From contig JAYKIS010000037.1 in NCBI GenBank assembly GCA_035286125.1, positions 8,541 through 72,540 on the forward strand: 64,000 nucleotides of DNA. Direction: 5' to 3'. The stretch is from VGJW01 sp035286125 (GTDB lineage: Bacteria; Cyanobacteriota; Sericytochromatia; S15B-MN24; VGJW01). Positions 7,933-15,623 of this stretch are shown here, piece after piece. The notes beneath the pieces are model-generated. The model made no database searches. It had not been told where the DNA came from and worked only from the letters and a program-made list of their open reading frames with translations. A program made the translations under genes and the position numbers. Numbering within the stretch: position 1 is the first letter of the stretch; the number at the start of each line of letters is the position of its first letter.

Positions 7933-9234
7933 TCAGGCGATGGCGTCGAGGACAAGGGCGTGGCCGAGTGCGCCCGCGGCACAGGCGCTGACGACGGCGT
8001 GGCGGCCGCCGCCCGCCGCGAGGCGTTGGGCCGCCATCATCACGAGGCGGGCCCCCGTCGCTCCGAAGGGATGTCCGATCGAGAGCGAACCGCCCCAGGC
8101 ATTGAGGCGTTCGTCGGGCACTTCGCCCAGGGCTCCGTCCGCCCCGAGGCGGTCCCGGCAGAAGGCCGCGTCCTGCATCAGTTTCTGGATGGCGAGGACA
8201 GGGGAAGCGAAGGCCTCGTGAATCTCGAAGACGTCGATGTCCGCCAGCGCCAGTTCCGCCGCGCGCAGGGCCGCAGGGACCGCCAACGCGGGTCCCAGAA
8301 GCAGCTCCTCGACGGGGTCGAGGCCGACGAACGAGGAGCTCCGGAATGCCGCGAGCGGCTGCAGGCCCAGCGATTGGGCGGCTTCCTCGCTGGTGATGAG
8401 CACGGCTGATGCGCCATCCGTCAGGAACGAGCTGTTGCCGGCCGTCACGGTCCCGAACTTCCGATCGAAGACCGGGGACAGCTTCGCAAGTTTTTCGAGG
8501 CTGGTGTCCCCACGGATGCCGTTGTCCGCGGCTACGGGTTCGAACGTCGGTGCCACGGGCACGGGCACGATCATGCGGGCGAGGTCGCCGCGTTCCGCAG
8601 CCTTGGCCGCGTTCACGTGTGAGGCCACGGCGAGGCGATCCTGCGCCTCGCGGGTGATCCCGAGGGCCTTGGCGAGACGCTCGGCGTTGTCCCCCATCGT
8701 CAGGCCGGTCGAGAACTCGGCGATGGCCGGCGCATCGGGGACCAGATCCCGGGCCTTCAGGCCAGCTGCGAGCTTGAGGAGGTCTGCAGGGCCTCGGGCC
8801 TTCTGGGCGGCGATCAGGCGCTTGCGAACCGGCCGGCTGTAGCGGATGGGCACGTCCGAGAGCGTTTCCGCCCCGCCCGCGATCACGATGTCCGCCGACC
8901 CCGACGTGATGGCCTCGATGGCGCTCATGATGGCGACGTTCGAGGATGTGCACGCCGCACTCACGGTAAAGGCGGGGCAAGCCTGCGGCAGGCCGCACGC
9001 GAGGCCGACCTCACGGGCCAGGTTGGAGGTCCGGGGTTCCGAGATGACCGTGCCCAGGATCATGCGGTCGACGCTTGCGGGATCGAGGCGTGTACGCGTC
9101 AGCAGTCCGGCCACCGCGGCCCGGGCAAGGTCGTAGGCCCGCCAGTCCATGAAGGCGGTTCCGGACCGCATGAACGGGGTCCTTGCCCCGGCCACGAGCA
9201 CGGCGCGGCGGCCACGATAGCGGACAGCGGACAT
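7933..9234 (-). CDS. fadI: Acetyl-CoA acyltransferase (FadI-like thiolase)
   Basis: Catalyses the thiolytic last step of beta-oxidation. At 433 residues it is longer than biosynthetic thiolases, as FadI and mitochondrial beta-subunit homologues are. Motifs: acyl-accepting Cys in VSAACTSSNVAIMSA, SLSIGHPFGATGARLV with the catalytic His, and SACAAGALGHALVLD with the second Cys. The ATG at 9234 gives MSAVRYRGRRAVLVAGARTP; upstream in-frame sequence reads as low-complexity non-coding. It is the first gene of a two- or three-gene operon with fadB and the nuclease, 27 bases upstream of fadB. Confidence 0.92.
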   Translation of the reverse strand: MSAVRYRGRRAVLVAGARTPFMRSGTAFMDWRAYDLARAAVAGLLTRTRLDPASVDRMILGTVISEPRTSNLAREVGLACGLPQACPAFTVSAACTSSNVAIMSAIEAITSGSADIVIAGGAETLSDVPIRYSRPVRKRLIAAQKARGPADLLKLAAGLKARDLVPDAPAIAEFSTGLTMGDNAERLAKALGITREAQDRLAVASHVNAAKAAERGDLARMIVPVPVAPTFEPVAADNGIRGDTSLEKLAKLSPVFDRKFGTVTAGNSSFLTDGASAVLITSEEAAQSLGLQPLAAFRSSSFVGLDPVEELLLGPALAVPAALRAAELALADIDVFEIHEAFASPVLAIQKLMQDAAFCRDRLGADGALGEVPDERLNAWGGSLSIGHPFGATGARLVMMAAQRLAAGGGRHAVVSACAAGALGHALVLDAIA

Positions 9235-9338
9235 GGACGGGGACCTCGTGCTTGGCTGCGGACAGGTTGCGGATGTCTTGGACGGTCGTCCTAATCTGAC
9301 CTTACCACGCGAGGGGCGGGGGGAAACCCCCAAAGGCA

Positions 9339-9367
9339 ACGGGCGGCCTCTCGAGGAGACCGCCCGT
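9339..9367 (-). terminator. Hairpin after tRNA-Thr
   Basis: ACGGGCGG at 9339-9346 pairs with CCGCCCGT at 9360-9367, with further pairing inside the loop around CTCGAG. It lies 9 bases past the 3' end of the minus-strand tRNA and is followed by a second small G/C hairpin. There is no real T-run, but the position suits a tRNA terminator or 3'-processing barrier. Confidence 0.5.
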
Positions 9368-9376
9368 CGGCACCAG

Positions 9377-9448
9377 AGCCGAAGATGGGATTTGAACCCA
9401 CAACCTACGGTTTACGAAACCGTTGCTCTGCCGTTGAGCTACTTCGGC
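9377..9448 (-). tRNA. tRNA-Thr (anticodon CGT)
   Basis: The minus strand folds into a complete 72-nt cloverleaf: acceptor GCCGAAG/CTTCGGC with discriminator T, D-stem GCTC/GAGC, anticodon stem ACGGT/ACCGT with loop TTCGTAA (anticodon CGT, reading ACG), variable loop AGGTT, and T-stem GTGGG/CCCAT with loop TTCAAAT. CCA is not encoded. It lies between the beta-oxidation operon and the divergently transcribed GH1 gene. Confidence 0.95.
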
Positions 9449-9501
9449 AAGCTTGGCCGTGCTGGTGGCCCGGGCGTACACTTTGCCATGGATATGCTCG
9501 A

Positions 9502-9529
9502 TTGTCGATGGCGGCACAGGGGGTAGCAT
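9502..9529 (+). promoter_or_regulatory. Promoter of the GH1 gene, leaderless-type spacing
   Basis: TTGTCG at 9502-9507 and TAGCAT at 9524-9529 are 16 bases apart. TAGCAT is followed by exactly 6 bases and then the GTG start, so transcription should begin at or next to the start codon. Confidence 0.5.
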
Positions 9530-9535
9530 GGGGCC

Positions 9536-10909
9536 GTGGGCATAGCCTCCCGGCGTTCCGTCCGCGCCACGATCCTCTGCGGGATCCTGGCGCTGACCGG
9601 TTGCGGGGATTCGGCAGGCCTGCCGGACGTGATGCCGCTGGCCGGGCTGCCGCCATCCCGGGTTCCCGACCGTTTCCTCTGGGGCGTCTCGGTAGCCGGA
9701 CATCAGGTCGAGGGCGGCGAGGCCCCCACCCAATGGCGGGCGTGGGAACAGGCCGGGAACGTTCCGGATCGCACGCGACCGCAGGGCGATGCGTGGTGGC
9801 GCTGGCGCGAGGACCTGGCGATGGCCCGGCAGATGGGCCTGACCGCCTATCGTTTCGGGGTGGAATGGGCGCGCGTCGAACCTTCCGAGGGCGCTTTCGA
9901 CGACAGGGCCTTGGCCCGGTATGCGGCCATCGCCCGCGAGGCGCGTCGCCTCGGCATGCGGCCCATCGTGACGCTGCTTCACTTTTCCTATCCGTCGTGG
10001 CTCGACAAGCCCGACTTCTATGGGCGCAAGGGCTGGGAGCGCAGGGATGCCCCTGAGCGCTTCGCGCGATATGTCGCACGGGTGGCACGCCTCATCGCGC
10101 CCGAGGACCCGCTCTGGCTGACGCTCAACGAACCGACGATGATGGCCTACAAAGGCTACGTTGACGGCCAATTTCCCCCCGGTGAGCGCGATCCATGGAA
10201 GGGCATGCTCGTCCTCGGACGCCTGCTTCAGGGCCATGTCCTCGCGCGTGAGGTCCTGAAGCAGGTTCAACCGGGGGCGCTCGTCGGGTTCACGCACTAC
10301 CTGCTCGCCATGCACCCGTTCCCGATTGCGCCGATCGGTCTCGGGGACCTGGGTCGTCCCCTGCCGCGCGTACCTTTCGGTCCCCTGGAGCCCGATCTCT
10401 GGGTGATGGACTTCCTCGAACCACGAGCGTTGGCAGAGGTCGACTTCCTGGGCATCGACGCCTACACGGCCGTCTCCCTCTCCCGCCCCGATCCCGGTCC
10501 TTATGCCCGCTGGCCAGTGGCTCCGCATGGCCTCAGGGAAGCCGCCCGGCGCGCCTGGCACCATGTCGGCCGCAAGCCGCTGCTGTTCACCGAGAACGGC
10601 ATGGCGACCGACGATGGCCGTCCCCGCCGGGATGGCTGGAGCCGTTCGGCCTACATGGTGGCCCACATCGGCATGGTCGAGGAACTGCGGCGTTCGGGCG
10701 TGCCGGTCTGGGGCTATTGCCACTGGACGCTTTACGACAACTGGGAGTGGGGCTCCCGCAAGCCACGCTTCGGCTTGTATTCGATGGATGCCGGGGATCG
10801 GGTCCGTCGGCCGACGGCAGCCGTGGCGACCTACCGACAGATCGTCCGGGACGGCGGCATTCGTCCGGCGCTCGTCGAGCAGGTCCGGCGCCTGCCTTCC
10901 GCACCCTAG
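9536..10909 (+). CDS. Glycoside hydrolase family 1 protein, predicted lipoprotein
   Basis: A 457-residue beta-glycosidase-like (beta/alpha)8 barrel. Both catalytic glutamates are seen: the acid/base Glu199 in TLNEP and the nucleophile Glu353 in FTENG. Supporting motifs are FLWGVSVAGHQVEGG, YRFGVEWARVEP, WGYCHWTLYDNWEW and FGLYSMD. Unlike most GH1 enzymes, which are cytosolic, it begins with a lipoprotein signal (ILCGILALTGCGDS, Cys at residue 23), so it is probably anchored on the cell surface or in the periplasm. GTG was chosen because it is preceded by a TAGCAT -10 box at leaderless spacing and supplies the lipobox. Its TAG stop overlaps the stop of the opposing gene in a shared CTAG. Confidence 0.9.
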   Translation: MGIASRRSVRATILCGILALTGCGDSAGLPDVMPLAGLPPSRVPDRFLWGVSVAGHQVEGGEAPTQWRAWEQAGNVPDRTRPQGDAWWRWREDLAMARQMGLTAYRFGVEWARVEPSEGAFDDRALARYAAIAREARRLGMRPIVTLLHFSYPSWLDKPDFYGRKGWERRDAPERFARYVARVARLIAPEDPLWLTLNEPTMMAYKGYVDGQFPPGERDPWKGMLVLGRLLQGHVLAREVLKQVQPGALVGFTHYLLAMHPFPIAPIGLGDLGRPLPRVPFGPLEPDLWVMDFLEPRALAEVDFLGIDAYTAVSLSRPDPGPYARWPVAPHGLREAARRAWHHVGRKPLLFTENGMATDDGRPRRDGWSRSAYMVAHIGMVEELRRSGVPVWGYCHWTLYDNWEWGSRKPRFGLYSMDAGDRVRRPTAAVATYRQIVRDGGIRPALVEQVRRLPSAP

Positions 10910-11271
10910 GCGGGGGCCGGAAACCGCACGGCCAGCAGTGCCTCTTCGGCCATGCCGGATGCCTGGTACCACAGCAGATCGTCCGAATCCGGCCCCAGGA
11001 TGACGGCCACGTGACCCGCCGTAGGGCCGGCCTCCCTGGGCGGATGGCACAGCCGGATGCCTGCGTCCCCCGATGGCGGATGGTCCGGACGGCGTGCGTC
11101 CCGCAACGTGATGCCCAGCGTCATCGCGACCCCCAGGGCCATGCCGTCCCACGGGGCCTCTGCAAGCAGGACTCGGCTACCGGTGCGCGTCCCCAGCCAC
11201 CCCAGTGCCAGAGTGGCCGCGGCCTCGGGCGTCTGGCAACAGGGCGCGTCTTCGTGCGGACGTGGCATCAT
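10906..11271 (-). CDS. Hypothetical protein, 121 residues
   Basis: I do not recognise this protein. It starts MMPRPHEDAPCC and alternates hydrophobic strands and helices (RVLLAEAPWDGMALGVAM, AGHVAVILGPDSDDLLWY), compatible with a small alpha/beta domain and without signal peptide or membrane helix. Support for its being real: it fills the only space between the GH1 gene and the phosphatase, its stop codon shares the palindrome CTAG with the GH1 stop, and a TGACAT element lies 6 bases before its start as in other leaderless starts here. Its start overlaps the divergent phosphatase start by two bases, which is awkward, so one of the two starts may be wrong. Confidence 0.5.
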   Translation of the reverse strand: MMPRPHEDAPCCQTPEAAATLALGWLGTRTGSRVLLAEAPWDGMALGVAMTLGITLRDARRPDHPPSGDAGIRLCHPPREAGPTAGHVAVILGPDSDDLLWYQASGMAEEALLAVRFPAPA

Positions 11272-11776
11272 GCGTCCATGTCAGGTCGATTCCGGGGCGG
11301 GTGTCCACGTGCACTATGACTGGATTACGCCTCGCGTGGCCCTGGGGTCCCGGCCCGCCAGTGCATGGGATCTCCGGGAACTGGCCCTGGAAGGAGTCAC
11401 GCATGTCGTGAACATGGCGGCCGGACTTGAACTGGGGCAGATCCTGGTCGAGGCATCCGCCGGTGGGCTCGACCCCTTGCCTGCGGTTGCCGCATTCCCC
11501 ATCGGGGATGCCGAGGATGGCGCCGGTGCGCGGGGGCACCTGCTGCGCCAGGCCGTGGCGCACGTCGCTCACGTGCTGGATCAGGCCGAGGGGCATCGCG
11601 TCTATGTGCATTGCGTCCACGGGGTCTCGCGCTCGGCGACCGTCGTGCTGGGATGGCTGATGCACGATCAGGGCATCGGGGTAGGCGAGGCGTTGTCCCG
11701 GCTCAAGGCGGCGCGCCCCAAGGCCTCGCCGCATCCGCTGCTGGTGGCCGAGATGCTGGACGTACCTACGGTCTGA
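11270..11776 (+). CDS. Dual-specificity protein phosphatase family protein
   Basis: A 168-residue cysteine-based phosphatase of the DSP/PTP superfamily. The catalytic P-loop HCVHGVSRSATVV matches HCxxGxxRS with the nucleophile Cys and the phosphate-binding Arg; the general-acid Asp is probably in FPIGDAEDG. The N-terminal YDWITPRVALGSRPA and EGVTHVVNMA are typical of small bacterial and eukaryotic-like DSPs. Substrates may be phosphoprotein or small phosphates. The start is uncertain: ATG 11270 overlaps the divergent gene, and GTG 11309 just before HYDWITP is an equally good alternative. Confidence 0.8.
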   Translation: MRPCQVDSGAGVHVHYDWITPRVALGSRPASAWDLRELALEGVTHVVNMAAGLELGQILVEASAGGLDPLPAVAAFPIGDAEDGAGARGHLLRQAVAHVAHVLDQAEGHRVYVHCVHGVSRSATVVLGWLMHDQGIGVGEALSRLKAARPKASPHPLLVAEMLDVPTV

Positions 11777-11790
11777 CGACCCAAGAGGAC

Positions 11791-11821
11791 GACCCCCCCG
11801 GCAAGGATTGCCGAAGGGGTC
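11791..11821. terminator. Bidirectional terminator hairpin
   Basis: Outer stem GACCCC (11791-11796) with GGGGTC (11816-11821) and inner stem CGGCAA (11799-11804) with TTGCCG (11808-11813) around a 3-base loop. It sits between the convergent phosphatase gene and the minus-strand envelope gene, as expected for a shared terminator. Confidence 0.6.
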
Positions 11822-11841
11822 GCTGCGACGGTCCAGAGGTC

Positions 11842-12960
11842 TCAGAACGAGACGCCGGCCTCGAAGAACGGACCGGACTCCACCGTCGCCCGGAAGGTGT
11901 CCTGCAGCGTCTTGGCCTTGGCCACGGCATCATTCTGGATGGCAGTGGGGGCCGAGCCATTGAGCACGCTCGTGGGATTCAGGCCCGTCGGCAGGGCCGA
12001 GCCCAGCAGGCTGCCGAAGGCGGAGCCGAAGTCCGTGCCATAGCCCGTCAGCCGGAAGCGCTGGCCGAACTTGACCTTGATGCCATAAAGCGTGAAGCCG
12101 AGGGCCGCCTCGGCCTCCGCGGGGGCCAGGGTCGCGGCTGCTGCAGCTCCGTCCGCCACCGTCAGCGGCGCGATGCCGCCCAGCAGATCAAGGCCGGCGC
12201 TGACGGGACCGAGGCCCAGGCCCAGACCGTAGCCCACAAGGAACTCGTTGAGCGACACGTCCTTGTCCGGTGCGACACCCGGGATGCCCCGATAAGTCTC
12301 GCGACGGTAGCCGGCACGCAGGCCGAGCGCCTTGCCGTAGAAGCCGGTGTAGCCCTGGCTGAGCAGGGGAGAAGGGGCTGAGAGCAGCGAACTGGCAACC
12401 GAGGCAGTCTGGGCGTTTCCGGGGGCGGTCCGCATGCCCGCGGCCTCGAGGCCGCCCGAGAAGATCAAGAAGCCCAGTTCGGCCTTGAGCGCGTTGAGTG
12501 ATGCGCCGCTGGAGGCCTGGGAGGCGAGCTTGGGGTTCTGCAGGTTGGGGATCGTGACCGCCGCGTTGGTCACAGGAACGGTGAAGCTGGTGTCCTCGAA
12601 CGACACGAAGTTGTTGCTCACGTCCTGCTGGTATCGCGAACCTGCCATGACCTCCATCCAGAAGAAGGGGGGCAGCTTGGGAGGCCAGCCAAGGTTCATG
12701 CCGCCGGATGCCGGGGCCTCATCGGCCGTCTCCTTGGCAACCTTGCCGCTCATGACGAGGCCGTCGGTCGTGCCGCCGGGAGCCTTGGCAGGCGCAGCCG
12801 CCGGTGCGGCCGGCGCGGGAACGGCCGGGGGAGCCGGCACGGCGGGGGCATTGTCCGCGGGCGCAGGGCTGGAGCGCCGGATCTGGGCCTGGGCAGGCGC
12901 GGCGATGACAATCGAGGCTGCGAGCAGGGCAACGGTGCCGATGGGTCTGGTGATGTTCAT
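11842..12960 (-). CDS. Exported protein, probable outer-membrane beta-barrel, function unknown
   Basis: A 372-residue protein with a clear Sec signal peptide (MNITRPIGTVALLAASIVIAAPAQA) and a Pro/Ala-rich spacer (about residues 30-70) before a domain of short alternating amphipathic strands rich in Gly, aromatic residues and Ala (FYGKALGLRAGYRRETY, EFLVGYGLGLGLGPVSAGL, ALGFTLYGIKVKFGQRF). It ends FFEAGVSF, a terminal aromatic typical of outer-membrane barrels. I see no known family signature. Its start is 18 bases downstream of the stop of the next gene, so the two are probably co-transcribed; an AGGAGG lies 14 bases before the ATG. Confidence 0.8.
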   Translation of the reverse strand: MNITRPIGTVALLAASIVIAAPAQAQIRRSSPAPADNAPAVPAPPAVPAPAAPAAAPAKAPGGTTDGLVMSGKVAKETADEAPASGGMNLGWPPKLPPFFWMEVMAGSRYQQDVSNNFVSFEDTSFTVPVTNAAVTIPNLQNPKLASQASSGASLNALKAELGFLIFSGGLEAAGMRTAPGNAQTASVASSLLSAPSPLLSQGYTGFYGKALGLRAGYRRETYRGIPGVAPDKDVSLNEFLVGYGLGLGLGPVSAGLDLLGGIAPLTVADGAAAAATLAPAEAEAALGFTLYGIKVKFGQRFRLTGYGTDFGSAFGSLLGSALPTGLNPTSVLNGSAPTAIQNDAVAKAKTLQDTFRATVESGPFFEAGVSF

Positions 12961-12978
12961 GGTGTCGGGGGAGCCTCC

Positions 12979-14433
12979 TCAGGTCTCCAGGGCATGGTCC
13001 AGCAGCAGGCTGGCCTCTCCAAGGCTCTTGCGCTTCAGCGCCGATTCGACTTTGGCAATGTCGGATCGGAGCTTCGCTGCCTTGGTCACGGTGGGGTCCG
13101 CGAGCAATTCGGAGGTGCGCAGCAGGTCCATCGCGGCCTTGCGCGCGGCCGCATGCTGGCCACCCTTGATTTCGTTGGCGCAGGATTCGGCCAGATCCGC
13201 CATCTGGTTCGAGCGATTCACGATGAGCCCGTCGAAGACCTCGGCGGTGCGCGCGAGGACGCTGGCGCTACGCAACAGGTTGGGGTCGATTTCGCCCTTC
13301 ATCATCTTGCGGAGCGCCATCCCGCCCTTGATGAGCTCGACGGCCCGGCCGAAGACCTGATCTCCCATCACGGCGCTGCCGCAATGGACCAGGATGGCAA
13401 GCGGCACGACGAAGGGATACTGCCTGGCCTTGAGGGTCTCGACCAGTTGCAGCAACTGCTTGTCGATGAGCTTCCACTTGTCCTGATTGCCCACGGCCGA
13501 GACCTCGGTCCGATCGGTGACTTCGGGAATCTCGACGTCCTCGCCACCTGCAGCCACGACCGAACCTGCCGTGATGACCTGTTCCGACAGATCGGCGACC
13601 GCAGCGAAGTCCTTGGCAGTGAGGCCCTTGAGCAGCTTGCCGCCGACCTTGGCCAGGAACCGCGACTGGCGGTGCATCTCCTTGTCGAGACGGACGAGGC
13701 GGACGTCGAAGTCGCGGCACCACGTTTCGATCGTGTCGGGCTCCCGGGCCTCGAGTGCTTCCTGCAGCTTGGGGACGATGCCGCGAACCTCGCGAGCCTC
13801 CTTCAGAATGTCGTCGCCAAGCAGGCCGATTTCCCCCACGAGGCGCACGGCCAAAGGCTTGAGCACGGCCGCATTTCGGCTGCGAGCGGCATCCCGGAGC
13901 ACCTTTTCGAGGCTGTTCAGTGCCTCGATGCGGGCTGCCTCGGTACGCAGCAGGCTGTCGGCCTCCGCCGTTCGGTCCTCGAGGAGCAGGCCGATGGCCG
14001 CGACGTCTCCGCGGTCATACATCGGCTTCAAGTCGTCGATGAGCGGCTTGCGGCGCTTGAGGTCCTTGGGCTCATCCTTGCGCCGGAAGAAGCTCTCGAT
14101 GCGGATGCGCATCGTCTGCGTCAGTTCGTTGGTCTTGCTCCTGGGCTCGTCACCCTGAGCCTTTCCCCACGTGCGCCCGGTGGGCGAGGCGACGCTATCA
14201 CCGGCCTTGCGTGCGGAAAAGAAGTCCTTGGGCGGAGCCTTGCCTTCGGGGACGGCGGCCGGATCCAGCTTGCCTGTACCGCGCGCCGCGAGCGGCCCGG
14301 TACCTCTTGGCGGGGCGGTGCGGCCCTTGGCGGCGATGGAGCCGGTGCGGCCCTTTCTGCCCTTTTTTCTACCCTTCTTGCCACGACCGAAGCCCCCCTT
14401 CAGGAGGTCCAGCAGTTTGTTAAGGAGGCCCAA
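12979..14433 (-). CDS. Hypothetical protein with amphipathic/basic N-terminus and long helical body
   Basis: A 484-residue protein I do not recognise. The N-terminus MGLLNKLLDLLKGGFGRG looks like an amphipathic helix followed by a strongly basic tract (KKGRKKGRKGR) and a low-complexity Gly/Pro/Arg region to about residue 100. The remainder is charged and helical with heptad-like spacing (RLVRLDKEMHRQSRFLAKVG, KWKLIDKQLLQLVETLKARQ), resembling a helical-repeat or coiled-coil scaffold. There is no signal peptide. A peripheral membrane-binding role is only a guess. The TTG start has AGGTGG at suitable spacing. It is the upstream gene of a pair with the exported barrel-like protein. Confidence 0.75.
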   Translation of the reverse strand: MGLLNKLLDLLKGGFGRGKKGRKKGRKGRTGSIAAKGRTAPPRGTGPLAARGTGKLDPAAVPEGKAPPKDFFSARKAGDSVASPTGRTWGKAQGDEPRSKTNELTQTMRIRIESFFRRKDEPKDLKRRKPLIDDLKPMYDRGDVAAIGLLLEDRTAEADSLLRTEAARIEALNSLEKVLRDAARSRNAAVLKPLAVRLVGEIGLLGDDILKEAREVRGIVPKLQEALEAREPDTIETWCRDFDVRLVRLDKEMHRQSRFLAKVGGKLLKGLTAKDFAAVADLSEQVITAGSVVAAGGEDVEIPEVTDRTEVSAVGNQDKWKLIDKQLLQLVETLKARQYPFVVPLAILVHCGSAVMGDQVFGRAVELIKGGMALRKMMKGEIDPNLLRSASVLARTAEVFDGLIVNRSNQMADLAESCANEIKGGQHAAARKAAMDLLRTSELLADPTVTKAAKLRSDIAKVESALKRKSLGEASLLLDHALET

Positions 14434-14514
14434 TCTTCCACCTGACGGTCACGGGAGCATCGCAGTCTAGCATTACCGCCGCCCGCCCGTTGTGACCAAA
14501 GTCCGCAGACGCGC

Positions 14515-15522
14515 TCAGTGATAGGGAATGGGTAGAGGTGGCCGGTAGCGGGGGCGCTCGACCTTGGTGCCGGCGATATCCGGCAGGTAGGTGATCATCT
14601 CGCCGCGGAGTGTAGACACCGTGAAGCCTGTCTCCAGCTGCTCGCGATACATCGGCATGTAGTACTGCATCGGCGAGTCAGGCGTGTCGTCAATAAGTTG
14701 CAGCTTGGCGTCGAATACGAGGTTGTTGTTGCTGAGGACATTGCCGCCCCACATCAGGATGTAATTCCGGGCCGGTTCGGGCGGCACCGGACGCTCGCGC
14801 CGGACGCTGTCATCGAAGCGCATCGTGACCCGACCCTGCTGTATGGTGGCGCCGGTGCAAAAGGCCCTCATCGCGGGTGGGGGAATCATGCGGTCCGGAT
14901 AGAGGATGATGTCGTTGCCCTCGATACGCACGCCCTTGTCCTCCCGGGCCTGCAGCATCTCTGCGAGGTCTACCCCGACGACGTCCAGCAGGCCCTTGAC
15001 CGGCAGGCCATTGGACTTGATCCGATCCGGGCGCAGGACGAGTTGCCCCTTGCCGTTGGGGCGCAGATCCCCCTCGATTTCGCAGATGGTGGTGACACCG
15101 AACTTCTTGAGCTTGGCCGTTTGGCGCAAGCGCCCATTGCTGCAAGAGATGCGGATGTCGCTGATGGGCGAGTTCGGGAAATTGAATACGTACCGGTTCA
15201 TCAGCGCGGCCATGGCCTGCTCCGTCATGGTGAACTCGGCCACGTGGACCTTGACCAGATAGTCGTTGACGTTGCCGGGAATGAGTGGCTTGCCCAGGTC
15301 GTAGGGCAACAGGTCTGCATCCATCGCGGGAATGTCGACAACGATCTGCTCGTCGATTCGGTAGGCCACGTTCTGCATGTAGAAACGGGTCGGGGCACCC
15401 TTGGGTTCCTCGAAGGGGGTTCGCGTGGGTGTGGGCGCCGGCACCTCGGTGCCTGCAGGGGAGCCGCCGCAGCCGGCCAGTGCTACGCAAGCCACGGCCG
15501 CAAGGGCCTTGAGCCTTTGCAT
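14515..15522 (-). CDS. Putative lipoprotein, about 335 residues, possible lipid-binding fold
   Basis: The N-terminus MQRLKALAAVACVALAGCGG is a lipoprotein signal with Cys18 in the lipobox, followed by a Pro/Thr linker. The mature part alternates strands and short helices (YRIDEQIVVDIPAMDADLLP, AEFTMTEQAMAALMNRYVF, DIRISCSNGRLRQTAKLKK, GQLVLRPDRIKSNGLPVK). This resembles by pattern the elongated DUF2993/LmeA-like or other envelope lipid-binding domains; that is inference only. The ATG at 15522 was preferred over an upstream ATG because it gives a normal signal length. It ends in a basic/Pro-rich tail. No operon partner is evident. Confidence 0.75.
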   Translation of the reverse strand: MQRLKALAAVACVALAGCGGSPAGTEVPAPTPTRTPFEEPKGAPTRFYMQNVAYRIDEQIVVDIPAMDADLLPYDLGKPLIPGNVNDYLVKVHVAEFTMTEQAMAALMNRYVFNFPNSPISDIRISCSNGRLRQTAKLKKFGVTTICEIEGDLRPNGKGQLVLRPDRIKSNGLPVKGLLDVVGVDLAEMLQAREDKGVRIEGNDIILYPDRMIPPPAMRAFCTGATIQQGRVTMRFDDSVRRERPVPPEPARNYILMWGGNVLSNNNLVFDAKLQLIDDTPDSPMQYYMPMYREQLETGFTVSTLRGEMITYLPDIAGTKVERPRYRPPLPIPYH

Positions 15523-15623
15523 CGTGGACGAGGGGGCGCCGTGGGGGTGCATACTCTGATTGTCGTCGGAGAGGCTGCCAAACTGACGTCTTGGGGTTAA
15601 GGTTCGCTGATGGGATGCCTAAA

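Noticed and set aside
9302..11152. 616-residue minus-strand frame opposite the GH1 gene
   Set aside because: It spans the tRNA gene and is antisense to a GH1 enzyme with both catalytic residues; not coding.
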